Shown here: positions 26,725 to 34,564 of the stretch, one piece after another | How the letters are laid out: every line of letters begins with the position of its first letter | Numbering within the stretch: position 1 is the stretch's first letter | Source of the DNA: Siculibacillus lacustris | Lineage (GTDB): Bacteria; Pseudomonadota; Alphaproteobacteria; Rhizobiales; Ancalomicrobiaceae | DNA: 64,000 bases | Reading direction: 5' to 3' | Assembly (NCBI RefSeq): GCF_004328075.1 | Contig: NZ_SJFN01000016.1 | Coordinates: forward strand, 1 to 64,000 | The notes under the pieces: model-generated | The model's database searches: none | Seen by the model: only the letters and a program-made list of their open reading frames with translations | Told to the model about the DNA's origin: nothing | Position numbers and translations under genes: made by a program

Positions 26725-27363
26725 ATGATGGTGGTGCGTACCCAGAAGGCCGACCAGGCGATCTACATCGTGGACGACGACCCGGCGGTTCGCGACGCGC
26801 TGTCGGTGGTGTTCGAACTCGAGGGCTATTCGGTCTCCGGCTTCGAGACCGGCGACGCCTTCCTCGATGCGGTCAAGACGCGCCAGCCGGCCTGCGTCTT
26901 CCTCGACGTCCACATGCCCGGGCGCTCGGGGCTCGAGATCCTCAAGGCCCTCAACGCCGATCATTATCCGGCGCCGATCTTCATCATCTCCGGCCAGGGT
27001 GACATCCCGATGGCGGTGACGGCGATCAAGTACGGCGCCTTCGACTTCATCGAGAAGCCCTTCGACGCCGAGCAGATCATCCGCCGCGTCCAGGAGGCGC
27101 TCGACGCCCAGGCCCGGCGCGGCACCGACGAGCACAAGGCCGGCGCGGTCACCCACGACTTCCCCGGCCGCGAGCTGCTGACCCCGCGCGAGATCGAAGT
27201 CCTCGGACAGATCACCGCCGGAGCTTCCAACAAGGAAGCCGGACGTCATCTCGGGATCTCGCCGCGCACCATCGAAGTCCATCGCGCCCGCATCATGGAG
27301 AAGCTCGGGGCGCGCAATGCCGCCGATCTGGTGCGGATCGTATTGACCGGCGAGCACGGCTGA
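26725..27363 (+). CDS. fixJ: FixJ response regulator
   Basis: A 212-residue two-domain regulator. The receiver has YIVDDDPAVRDAL, phospho-acceptor Asp61 in FLDVHMPG, FIISGQGDIPMAV and Lys in IEKPFD. The FixJ-type LuxR HTH covers about 145-205 (LTPREIEVLGQITAGASN and ISPRTIEVHRARIMEKLG). It lies 49 nt after fixL and is the expected partner. Phospho-FixJ activates fixK in rhizobia, and fixK is two genes downstream. GAGGTG precedes a tandem ATG-ATG; either could be used. Confidence 0.95.
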   Translation: MMVVRTQKADQAIYIVDDDPAVRDALSVVFELEGYSVSGFETGDAFLDAVKTRQPACVFLDVHMPGRSGLEILKALNADHYPAPIFIISGQGDIPMAVTAIKYGAFDFIEKPFDAEQIIRRVQEALDAQARRGTDEHKAGAVTHDFPGRELLTPREIEVLGQITAGASNKEAGRHLGISPRTIEVHRARIMEKLGARNAADLVRIVLTGEHG

Positions 27364-27484
27364 TCTCTACGCCGGAACGTCTGTGATGACGTCCTGGTGA
27401 TCGCTCCTCGGGAAGACTACGGATGCCATTCCCCGGCGTTTCGCGGCACACTCTATGCTGCTGCAACCTGCCGAGAGTATTCCG

Positions 27485-27919
27485 ATGTCATCTCCCGCGC
27501 CCGGGGCGCCTTTTGCGCCTGTGGGTTACGTGCACGTTCTCGAGGACGACCCGGGGGTCGCGGACAGCCTGCGCTTCGTTCTTCAGGCGCATGGGCTCGA
27601 CGTGGTGCTGCATCCGGACGCCGAGAGCTTCTTCGAAGCCTCGCCGCCGGGCGCCGCCGACGCGGTGATCGTCGACCTCGGCCTGCCGGGAATCGGCGGC
27701 GCGCAGGTGATCCGCTGGCTCGCCCGGCTGAGCCCGATGCCGCGCATCGTCGCCATCACCGGTCAGACCCAGAAGGCCATCGACGGGGAACTGCGCGATC
27801 TGCCGCCGGTGCAGCTCCTGCGCAAGCCGCTCTCCGCCGAAGCGCTGACCGCCCTGCTCGAGACGGTCGAAGGCGTTCCGCCCCCCGTGGCGGCGCCTGA
27901 AATTTGTGCAATCGCTTAA
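27485..27919 (+). CDS. Stand-alone receiver protein of the fix cascade
   Basis: A 144-residue single receiver domain. HVLEDDPGVADSLRF supplies the acidic pair, Asp64 in VIVDLGLPG the phospho-acceptor, AITGQ the Thr and LLRKPLS the Lys, so phosphorylation should be possible. There is no output domain. It sits between fixJ and fixK, as does an uncharacterised receiver gene in the Bradyrhizobium and Rhodopseudomonas fixLJ-fixK2 regions. It may compete for phosphate from FixL or act as a sink; this is inference. The ATG at 27485 is preferred over one at 27455 because the extra ten residues are not domain sequence. Confidence 0.85.
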   Translation: MSSPAPGAPFAPVGYVHVLEDDPGVADSLRFVLQAHGLDVVLHPDAESFFEASPPGAADAVIVDLGLPGIGGAQVIRWLARLSPMPRIVAITGQTQKAIDGELRDLPPVQLLRKPLSAEALTALLETVEGVPPPVAAPEICAIA

Positions 27920-28177
27920 TCCATTCGACGTAAGTATGCGAACGGGATTGTGAAGCCGGCAAGGTGTTTCTAGCTTCGATCCTCGATGGGAGACCTCCCC
28001 GTCGCCCTCCTCGGTCGCCGGAATGACGGGCCGGCAGACGAAATCGGGAAGGGGCGAACGGGTCCGGAGGATCTCCCGACGGCCACGAAAGACGTGGACC
28101 GCATCCGCGCTCGGCACGCGGACGACCGACGCACGACGTGCGGCGGGTGGGCCGAGGACGGCGAGGAGGAGGACATC

Positions 28178-28888
28178 ATGGCCTACACGGATCGCGGCTG
28201 GGGCAATGCCGGCGCCCTCGCCAAGGGGGCACCCCTGGAGGCCGACGACGGTTGGCAGGATTTCGCCCGCTCGCAACGGGTCAAGACCCAGCGGCTCGCC
28301 GGTCACGACGCCATCTTCTACGAGGGCGACCCGGCCGAACGGGTCTACGAGCTGCTCGAAGGCGCGGTGATGCTGTTCAAGCTGCTGCCCGACGGCCGGC
28401 GTCAGCTGGTCGAGATCGTCGGCCCGGATTCGCTGTTCGGGGTGGTCGCCGGCAAGGCCTTCGACTGCAACGCCGAGACCCTGACGCCCTGCGTGGTGCG
28501 CATCCTCGATCGCCGTGAGCTCGAGAATTCCGCCGAGTTCCAGGGCCACGTGTCGCGCTGCCTGCGCCGCCAGATCGAGCGCCTGCACGACCACGCGGTG
28601 CTGCTCGGCCGCAAGTCGGCCTTCGAGCGGGTCGCCACCTTCCTGATGCGTTTCGTGCCCGACCGCGGCGTCGCCGATTGCGCCGGCCCGCGCGGCGACA
28701 AGGACGAGCAGGTGGTCGAACTGACCATGACCCGCCAGGAGATCGCCGATTTCCTCGGTCTGACCATCGAGACGGTCAGCCGGGTGATCTCGGATCTGAA
28801 GCGCCGCGGTCTGATCGCCATCGAGAAGCAGGACCGCATCCGCATCACCGACGTCTGCGGCGTCTGCCACCTCACCGGTACGCGCTGA
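28178..28888 (+). CDS. fixK: FixK, CRP/FNR family regulator
   Basis: A 236-residue CRP/FNR regulator: cyclic-nucleotide-type beta barrel (about 30-125, RLAGHDAIFYEGDPAERVY), a dimerisation helix (about 125-155) and an HTH (about 175-225) with EIADFLGLTIETVSRVIS, whose E-xx-SR recognition helix fits TTGA-N6-TCAA. There is no N-terminal Cys cluster, so it is not an iron-sulfur FNR; control by FixLJ is expected. The C-terminus ends in CGVCH followed by six residues, an unusual Cys pair. AGGAGGAGG precedes the ATG. Three perfect boxes in this window (39190, 39740, 49893) are likely targets. The 298 nt downstream hold nothing I recognise. Confidence 0.92.
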   Translation: MAYTDRGWGNAGALAKGAPLEADDGWQDFARSQRVKTQRLAGHDAIFYEGDPAERVYELLEGAVMLFKLLPDGRRQLVEIVGPDSLFGVVAGKAFDCNAETLTPCVVRILDRRELENSAEFQGHVSRCLRRQIERLHDHAVLLGRKSAFERVATFLMRFVPDRGVADCAGPRGDKDEQVVELTMTRQEIADFLGLTIETVSRVISDLKRRGLIAIEKQDRIRITDVCGVCHLTGTR

Positions 28889-29186
28889 GGCGGCCGCGCC
28901 CGAGGGCGGCGCGCGTCCCGTCGCTCGGGCGCGATGGTGGGGCACGCTTCCCGGGCGAGAGCAATCCGACGAACGCCGTTTCCCTCCCCCGCGCGGTCGA
29001 GCATCGCGGCCGGCCGGCCGTGAGCTTTCGTCCGCCGGCACCGGCGCGACCCTCGCAGGCCGCGCGTCGGCCTGCGGCCTCGACTCGGTCATCCGAGATC
29101 CGGACGGTCCGCTGCGGCCCGACCGCAGGCAATGAACCGCGATCGGGTTTGCGTCCCTCGGTAGGGGGCGCGGCCTCCGTCGACGG

Positions 29187-30131
29187 TCAGGCCGCGGTCG
29201 CGGCAGCCACGTCGGCCTCGAGGCCGAAGGCGCGGGCGGCGTTCAGCGACACCATCTTGCGAATCTGGGCGTCGTCGTAACCGAGTTCGAGGCACAGCTT
29301 CACGCCCCGCCGGAAGCCTTCGAGCGGGCTGAAGACGCCGACCTGTCCGAGGTCGGAGCACAGGATGGTCTGATCGGGGCCGGCGGCCTCGATCTGGTCG
29401 CGCAGGTCCTCGGTGGAGCGCGTCTTGAACTTCGACCCCTCGAGGAACATGCACAGCGAGTGCTCTGCGAAGACGCCCTGCGCGGCGAGGTCGCGTACGT
29501 CGCCGAGCGTCGCTTCGACGATGTCCTCCGGATGGGTCAGGATCAGCGCCCGAACGCCGCGGCGGCGCGCCTCTTCGAACACCAACAGGGTCTCGGAGAT
29601 GTGGAGATGGCCGCTCTCCAGGGCGAGTCCCGTGCGGGCGACCGCGTCGAGGATCTCCTTGGTCGCGTCGTTGACCCGGCCGGCGCCGTCGAGCACCGGC
29701 ACGGCCGACGCGGCGCGGATCTTCTGCGTCGAGGCGGGATGAACCCAACCCGACGTCTTCTCCCACTTCAGATGATGCGCCGCGGCCAGCGTCGGCATGA
29801 ACACCACCTTGCCGCCCATGGCGGCGGTGTGCTCGACGGCATAGGGGTTGAGACCCCCGACGACGTTGTTGAGGGCAATCCCCGAGTAGACCTTGGTCTT
29901 CAGCTCGGGGAAGTTCGCGGCGATCAATGCGGCGGTCATGACGCCGGCATAGTCGTGATCCTTGGTGATCACCGCGGCGAAACCGGCCGCCGACATCTGC
30001 CGCGCCAACGCCAGATGATCGAGCGCGCGCGCCGCGATCGATGGTCCGGAATGGACGTGGGGATCGATCGCGCCGACGAGCAGACGATCGACGTGGGCCT
30101 CGAGTTCTTCGGTGTCATGGGCCATGGACAT
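29187..30131 (-). CDS. DUF6282 family metal-dependent hydrolase-like protein (copy 1)
   Basis: A 314-residue cytoplasmic protein of the DUF6282 type, related to amidohydrolases. The pattern AIDPHVHSGPS near residue 20 supplies H-x-H, ITKDHDYAG a further His near residue 55, ESGHLHISE a second H-x-H near residue 170 and LTHPED another His near residue 195, consistent with a metal centre in a TIM barrel. CSDLGQVG near residue 260 holds a candidate catalytic Asp. Family reactions are unknown. It is last in a minus-strand operon beginning at 33824, and its paralogue lies two genes upstream (31167), with the same motifs and order throughout. Confidence 0.8.
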   Translation of the reverse strand: MSMAHDTEELEAHVDRLLVGAIDPHVHSGPSIAARALDHLALARQMSAAGFAAVITKDHDYAGVMTAALIAANFPELKTKVYSGIALNNVVGGLNPYAVEHTAAMGGKVVFMPTLAAAHHLKWEKTSGWVHPASTQKIRAASAVPVLDGAGRVNDATKEILDAVARTGLALESGHLHISETLLVFEEARRRGVRALILTHPEDIVEATLGDVRDLAAQGVFAEHSLCMFLEGSKFKTRSTEDLRDQIEAAGPDQTILCSDLGQVGVFSPLEGFRRGVKLCLELGYDDAQIRKMVSLNAARAFGLEADVAAATAA

Positions 30132-30173
30132 GGGATCTTCCTCGGGTTTTCGGGAACGGACCGGGCCGCGGGG

Positions 30174-30821
30174 TCAGGCCGCCGCGACGATGTCGGAGAG
30201 GCGTTGCGCCCAGGCGGCGAGCATCGCGGCGCGGGCGCCGTCGTCGACGCGCGGCGCCGCATAGGCGACGAACGGGTCGAGGACCTTCATGCCGAGATAT
30301 TCGAGCGCCAGACGCTGGACCGGCCACAGCACCTTCTCGATCGGGCCGTAGGCGTCGCCCTCGGAGAAGCGCTTGGGGGTCCCGCCGGTGGTGAGCGCGC
30401 AGACGGCGGTCTTGCCCGCCAACAGGCCGCTCTCGAACCGCGTACCGTCGCGATAGGCGAAGCCGAAGGCGAGGACGCGGTCGAACCACCCCTTGAGGAT
30501 CGCCGGCGGCGCCCCCCACCAGATCGGGAAATGCAGGACGAGGAGATCGGCCGCGGCGAGCCGCCGTTGCTCGCGGAGGATCTCGGGCGCGAAGCCGTTC
30601 TCGGCCGCCGCCAGCGCCTGTTCGCTCTGGTAGTGGAAGCGCTCGGGATCGGCGACGGTGGTGAAGTCACCCCGGCCACCGACCGGGTCGAACCCTTCGG
30701 CGTAGAGGTCGGAGACCGCGACGACGTGGCCGGCGGCACCGGCGGTGGCCACGGTGGTGTCCTTGAGCGCCGCCGTGAAGGAGCGGGGTTCGGGATGGGC
30801 ATGGACGACGAGGAGGTTCAT
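30174..30821 (-). CDS. Flavodoxin-like NAD(P)H-dependent oxidoreductase
   Basis: A 215-residue protein of the NQO1/KefF/MdaB flavodoxin-like family. VVHAHPEPRSFTAAL near residue 5 binds FMN or FAD phosphate, LHFPIWWGAPPAILKGWFD near residue 95 is the family signature, and LTTGGTP completes the flavin site. Such enzymes reduce quinones or electrophilic intermediates with NAD(P)H. Here it sits within a catabolic operon, so it probably acts on a pathway intermediate. Its ATG overlaps the stop of the preceding interrupted small frame as ATGA, which supports translation of that frame. Confidence 0.88.
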   Translation of the reverse strand: MNLLVVHAHPEPRSFTAALKDTTVATAGAAGHVVAVSDLYAEGFDPVGGRGDFTTVADPERFHYQSEQALAAAENGFAPEILREQRRLAAADLLVLHFPIWWGAPPAILKGWFDRVLAFGFAYRDGTRFESGLLAGKTAVCALTTGGTPKRFSEGDAYGPIEKVLWPVQRLALEYLGMKVLDPFVAYAAPRVDDGARAAMLAAWAQRLSDIVAAA

Positions 30822-31141
30822 CGCGGTCTTTCGTCGAGGTGGGTCGGCCGATCCAGGGCGTCGGGGGGCGCGCATCCGAACGCCCGGGAGACCCATCGGC
30901 CGAGGGATTGAGTGAGCGGAACGCCGTGACGACGGACGGCGGCCCTGAGCTGTTCGGCGGCTCCCGCGTCGGGGATCGCCATGCGCGTCACACGATCTGC
31001 GACGACGATGTCGACGCCGAGGGACTCGCCCCGCCCGAAGGCGACACAACCGGTCGCCCGGGCGAGGACGGCGTCGAGGGCGGTCGGATCCCATCCGCGC
31101 AGCTTCGGTTCGGCGTCCGGTAGGAGATGCTATCCGTCCAT
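30818..31141 (-). pseudogene. Small gene of the DUF6282 operon with an amber codon at position 4
   Basis: From an ATG at 31141, with GGAGG 7 nt upstream, the frame reads M-D-G, then TAG (31132-31130), then runs open for 103 codons with strongly G+C-biased third positions to a TGA at 30818 that overlaps the next ATG as ATGA. The translated part (LARATGCVAFGRGESLG, IVVADRVTRMAIPDAG, HGVPLTQSLGRWVSRAFG) looks like a compact protein, but I recognise no family. It sits between the second DUF6282 gene and the oxidoreductase. It may be a recent nonsense mutant (TAC to TAG would restore Tyr), a sequencing error, or start at an internal GTG/ATG giving about 57 residues. Confidence 0.55.
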
Positions 31142-31166
31142 CTCGGACCCTCCGGGCCGCAGCCGC

Positions 31167-32108
31167 TCAGGGCAGATCGAGACCGATCAGCGCCCGCGCG
31201 TTGGTCGAGATCATCTTGCGGATGTCGGCGTCCGAACAGCCGATGGTCAGGCAGGTCGAGATCACCGAGCGGAAGCCGTCGGCGATGGTCGGGTTGCCCT
31301 TCTGGCCGAGATCCGAGCCGAGGATGGTGCGATCGACGCCGGCGGCTTCGATCAGCTCCTTCAGGAACTCGGTGGTGTAGAAGCAGAACTTCGATTCCGG
31401 CACCCACATGCACATCGAGTGTTCGACATAGACGCCCATTTCGGCGAGCCGGCGCACGTCCGGAAGGGTCGCGTCGACGACGAAGGTCGGGTGGTTGCAC
31501 AGGAGGCGTTTGACGCCGCGCGCCTTGGCCTCCTCGAACAGCGGCCAGATCTCCGAGATGTGGAGATGTCCGGAGGAGAGAACGATGTCGGCCTCGGCGA
31601 TCAGGTCGAGGATCGGCCCGACCTCGGGGCGCAGCTTCCCGGCCTCGTCGACCACGGTCAGCGGCGTCGGATGGAGCATCTTCTTGGCGGTCTGCGGGAA
31701 CTTCTTCTCGAACGCCTCCTGCTCCTTCTTGTGGTGGTCGATGTGATTCTTCGACGAGAAGGTCGGCATCCACACCAGCCGGGCGCCGAGCTTGATGCCG
31801 TGTTCGACCGCATAGATGTTGAGGCCGCCGGTGGTGTTGTTGAGCGGCACACCGGAGAGCAGGGTCACGCCGAGATGGCCGAAGTGCTTGTTGAGCATCT
31901 CGGTGATCGGCGTTGCCGAATAATAGTGATCCTTGAGCAGCAGCGCGGCGATCCCGGCGTCGGCCGCCTCGTGCATGGCTTCGATGTGGTCGCAATAGCG
32001 CGGCATCACCGAAGGGCCGGAATGGCAGTGGAGGTCGACGGCGCCCTTCAGGAGGTCCTCGATATGGGCGGGGTCATGGGCGGTGGCGACGGGAGCGACG
32101 GTGGTCAT
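31167..32108 (-). CDS. DUF6282 family metal-dependent hydrolase-like protein (copy 2)
   Basis: A 313-residue paralogue of the 29187 gene with the same landmarks: AVDLHCHSGPS near residue 25, LLKDHYYSA near residue 58, SSGHLHISE near residue 175, LCNHPTFV near residue 200 and GSDLGQKG near residue 265. The two copies share the motif order over the full length but are clearly diverged, suggesting related but different substrates or a heteromer. The ATG at 32108 has AAGGA upstream. It follows the cupin gene by 38 nt and precedes the interrupted small gene by 25 nt, so it belongs to the same operon. Confidence 0.82.
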   Translation of the reverse strand: MTTVAPVATAHDPAHIEDLLKGAVDLHCHSGPSVMPRYCDHIEAMHEAADAGIAALLLKDHYYSATPITEMLNKHFGHLGVTLLSGVPLNNTTGGLNIYAVEHGIKLGARLVWMPTFSSKNHIDHHKKEQEAFEKKFPQTAKKMLHPTPLTVVDEAGKLRPEVGPILDLIAEADIVLSSGHLHISEIWPLFEEAKARGVKRLLCNHPTFVVDATLPDVRRLAEMGVYVEHSMCMWVPESKFCFYTTEFLKELIEAAGVDRTILGSDLGQKGNPTIADGFRSVISTCLTIGCSDADIRKMISTNARALIGLDLP

Positions 32109-32146
32109 GGGGGTCCTTTCGCGAGCGCGGAGGGCGGCCGGGCCGC

Positions 32147-32995
32147 TCAGGCGGCGGTCGACGGCATCGGATAGTCGGCGGCGTTGCGGACCACGCCCTG
32201 CTGGGCGAAATCGAAGCGCGGCGGTGCGAAGACGTCGACGAGACGTCCCATCCGGCCGGTCGAACGGCTGGTGTGGACGATGGTCGGCGGGATCACGGTG
32301 AGCGACGGGCTGCCGATGGCGGCATGGAGATCGTCGCGCCAGTCGTCGAGATCCGGGGTCCAGGGCGTGCGCAGGTGGTGCAGCCAGTCGCTCTCGAGCG
32401 CCAGCGAACCCTGTTCGAAATCGCCGTGGGAATGGGGGCTGAGTTTGTGGACGTCGCGCGGCTCGAGCCACGGCACCAACGGATTGACCATCAGGTTGCG
32501 GGTCTGGAAGACGCGCAGGAACGAGCCCGGGGTGACGTGTTCGGCGAGCCGATAGGCGCGCAGCCGATAGCCGCCGACCGGTTCCGGCCAACTCGTCAGC
32601 GGCGCGACCAGCGGCGCGCCGTCGGCATAGTCGGCGGCGTTGGCGGCCTTCGCCAGGATGTCCGCGGCTTCGCCGGAAAACACCCGCACGAGACGGCCGG
32701 CCGAGAGCACCTCGATGCGGCTGGCGCCGGGCGGCACGATCACCAGCATGTCGGGCTCGACCTCGACCGTCTCGCCGCCGGCGACGATGCGCAGCGAGAG
32801 ATCGTTGCTGAGGACGACGTATTCGTCCGGGTTGGCGGCGCGTTCGAGCACCGCGCCGGCCGCGACCTGCGAGACGGCGGTGGCGAAATTGGCGCCGCGG
32901 CCGATCCAGGTGGCGACGCCCGGGCCGGTCTCCACCGGCGGCGTGTCGTAGAAGGCGAGGAGCGCGGGGGCGAGCGGGCGGGATGTCTTCGACAT
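32147..32995 (-). CDS. Cupin-type protein (two-cupin arrangement)
   Basis: A 282-residue protein. The N-terminal half has a degenerate cupin pattern (NPDEYVVLSNDLSLRIV, then DMLVIVPPGASRIEV) without obvious metal ligands. The C-terminal half has KLSPHSHGDFEQGSLALE near residue 195, giving the H-x-H and E ligands of cupin motif 1, and VIPPTIVHTSR near residue 245, giving the His of motif 2. One functional metal site is therefore likely. Cupins in such operons may be dioxygenases, isomerases or hydroxylases. The reaction is unknown. The gene lies between the aldolase and DUF6282 copy 2. Confidence 0.7.
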   Translation of the reverse strand: MSKTSRPLAPALLAFYDTPPVETGPGVATWIGRGANFATAVSQVAAGAVLERAANPDEYVVLSNDLSLRIVAGGETVEVEPDMLVIVPPGASRIEVLSAGRLVRVFSGEAADILAKAANAADYADGAPLVAPLTSWPEPVGGYRLRAYRLAEHVTPGSFLRVFQTRNLMVNPLVPWLEPRDVHKLSPHSHGDFEQGSLALESDWLHHLRTPWTPDLDDWRDDLHAAIGSPSLTVIPPTIVHTSRSTGRMGRLVDVFAPPRFDFAQQGVVRNAADYPMPSTAA

Positions 32996-33077
32996 GTCGA
33001 ACTCCGTGGACGGAAAATTGGTGGGTCGCGCGCCCCGATCGCGCCGCGCCGATCGGCCGGCGGAGGGCGCGAGCGTC

Positions 33078-33824
33078 TCAGGCGAGCGGCGGGCAGACGG
33101 CGTCGGCGGCCTGTCGCAGCAGGGTCTGGTCGGAGGAGACGACGAACCAGTCGACCCCGAGGGCGGCGTAGCGGTCGCGTTCGGCGGCCGAGCCGATGAA
33201 CATGCCGACGGTCTTGCCGGCGGCGCGGCCGATCTCGAACACCCGCGCCGCCGCGGCGGTGACCCGCGGATCCTGCGGGTTCTCCAGCCCCATCGACAAC
33301 GACAGGTCGGCATAACCGACGAACAATCCGTCGACGCCGTCGACCGCGGCGATCGCGGCGGCGTTCTCGACCGCCTCGGCACTCTCGATCTGGCACATCA
33401 GGAAGGCGGTCTCGCCGGCGTCGAGCGCCTTCGCCATCGGCTTCGTGCCGTAGCCGGCGAAGCGCGGGCTGCCGGAGAAGCCGCGCCGACCGCCGCGATG
33501 GCGGGTCATCGCGACGATGTCGCGGGCCTGTTCGGCGGTGTCGACGTGCGGCACCAGGAGGCCGGCGACGCCGAGATCGAGGGTGGTGAGCACCACCGCC
33601 GCGGTCGGCTCGGGAATGCGGACGAACAGCGGCAGGCCGACGGCGACGCTCGCGATGGTCATGGTGTCGAGGGTGAGCCGATCGAAGGGGGCGTGTTCGG
33701 CGTCGATCACCGCGAAGTCGAGGCGGCTCAGGCCGAGAATCTCGATCACCTGGGCCGATGCGGTCTTCACGAAGGTTCCGGTCTTGATTCCGCCCTTGGT
33801 CAGGCGGGGCAACGTCATGGGCAT
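33078..33824 (-). CDS. HpcH/HpaI family class II aldolase
   Basis: A 248-residue enzyme of the HpaI family, which cleaves 4-hydroxy-2-oxoacids to pyruvate and an aldehyde using a divalent metal. VIDAEHAPFD near residue 40 contains the Glu-His pair with the catalytic His, FVRIPEP near residue 70 the Arg, MCQIESAEAVEN near residue 145 the metal-binding Glu, and GYADLSLSMG near residue 175 the metal-binding Asp. It is the first gene of the minus-strand operon. GAGGAAA precedes the first ATG at 33824; a second ATG two codons on is possible. It suggests that the pathway ends in pyruvate. Confidence 0.9.
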   Translation of the reverse strand: MPMTLPRLTKGGIKTGTFVKTASAQVIEILGLSRLDFAVIDAEHAPFDRLTLDTMTIASVAVGLPLFVRIPEPTAAVVLTTLDLGVAGLLVPHVDTAEQARDIVAMTRHRGGRRGFSGSPRFAGYGTKPMAKALDAGETAFLMCQIESAEAVENAAAIAAVDGVDGLFVGYADLSLSMGLENPQDPRVTAAAARVFEIGRAAGKTVGMFIGSAAERDRYAALGVDWFVVSSDQTLLRQAADAVCPPLA

Positions 33825-33904
33825 CGTCGTTTCCTCGGGTCTTCGAGTTGCGTCAGGAGGGTTCGGGCGGGAGCTCCCGTCGTGAACCGTCTGTCTGTCG
33901 TCTC

Positions 33905-33939
33905 GAAATACGATATTTAATTCCGAATTGCGATATACG
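33905..33939 (-). promoter_or_regulatory. Candidate operator: two CGTATNTC repeats facing the aldolase operon
   Basis: Read on the minus strand, CGTATATC begins at 33939 and CGTATTTC at 33912, 27 nt apart, within an A+T-rich island 81-115 nt upstream of the aldolase start. The second copy extends to TCGTATTTCGAGA, which matches 11 of 13 bases of the site facing the MFS gene. A shared regulator, most simply the nearby IclR protein, is inferred. Confidence 0.5.
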
Positions 33940-34280
33940 TTAGATCTCGGACCCGGCCTCGTCAACCGGCTCGGCGGCGGTTTTCACCGCCGCACCCGGA
34001 GGCCTCGGTTGGAACCGGCGGACGGATTCGATCCCGGTCGGTCAGATTGTCGCAGGCAGAGGGCGCGATCGCCGCGCATCGGTCGGCCCGGCGGGGCGGT
34101 CGGCCGGGACGATCGACGCCGCCGTCCCTGCGGTCGGCCGCTACGCGGGTCCCCGCGCCCGCGAGGGGCGGGGCCTCGGTCGGCGACGTCGTCACCGCCG
34201 CAGGTCGATCGCCGTGGTCCGCGGATGGGGGGCGAATCCGTCGGAAGCCCGGCTTGACGAATTTCGAAAATGCGGCATAC

Positions 34281-34318
34281 CGTATCTCAAGTCGATAAAA
34301 CGTCTCGTATCTCGATAC
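34281..34318 (+). promoter_or_regulatory. Candidate operator: two CGTATNTC repeats facing the MFS gene
   Basis: CGTATCTC occurs at 34281-34288 and 34306-34313, 25 nt apart. The second copy lies in GTATC-TC-GATAC, an inverted repeat (34307-34318). It is about 250 nt upstream of the MFS start, implying a long leader or a distant promoter. Confidence 0.5.
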
Positions 34319-34564
34319 AAAATGAACCCGAGGGACGGCGACCCGAACGGCTTGCGAGCCCCTGATCGCTTGCCGGCGCCCTCGTTCGGCGCCGCCGGGC
34401 CCGTCCCGATCGGTTCGGGGCGGCCGCTCCGGCGACGACGAGACACCTCTCGACGACCACGAACCGCGACGAAGCTCGCGGCGGGCCGTCGGGCGCGATA
34501 CTGTCCGCGGGTGCGCCGCCGGTGCTCCGCCCAACAACGAACAACGACAATGGAGGACGCACCG

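Larger units (their letters stand above)
33825..34564. other. 740-nt divergent regulatory region of the DUF6282 locus
   Basis: It separates the aldolase operon from the divergent MFS gene. Both ends (33900-33945 and 34255-34322) are A+T-rich islands in a G+C-rich region and carry paired CGTATNTC repeats. The middle, 33950-34250, is G+C-rich and I see no gene in it. Confidence 0.6.

Noticed and set aside
30839-31123. 94-codon plus-strand frame in the DUF6282 locus
   Set aside because: It lies opposite the interrupted small gene, has no family features and no operon context. The minus-strand frame with its ATGA overlap is the better explanation.
34550-34564. Alternative MFS start at ATG 34550
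   Set aside because: GGAGG lies between this ATG and the one at 34565, so the downstream ATG has the ribosome site.
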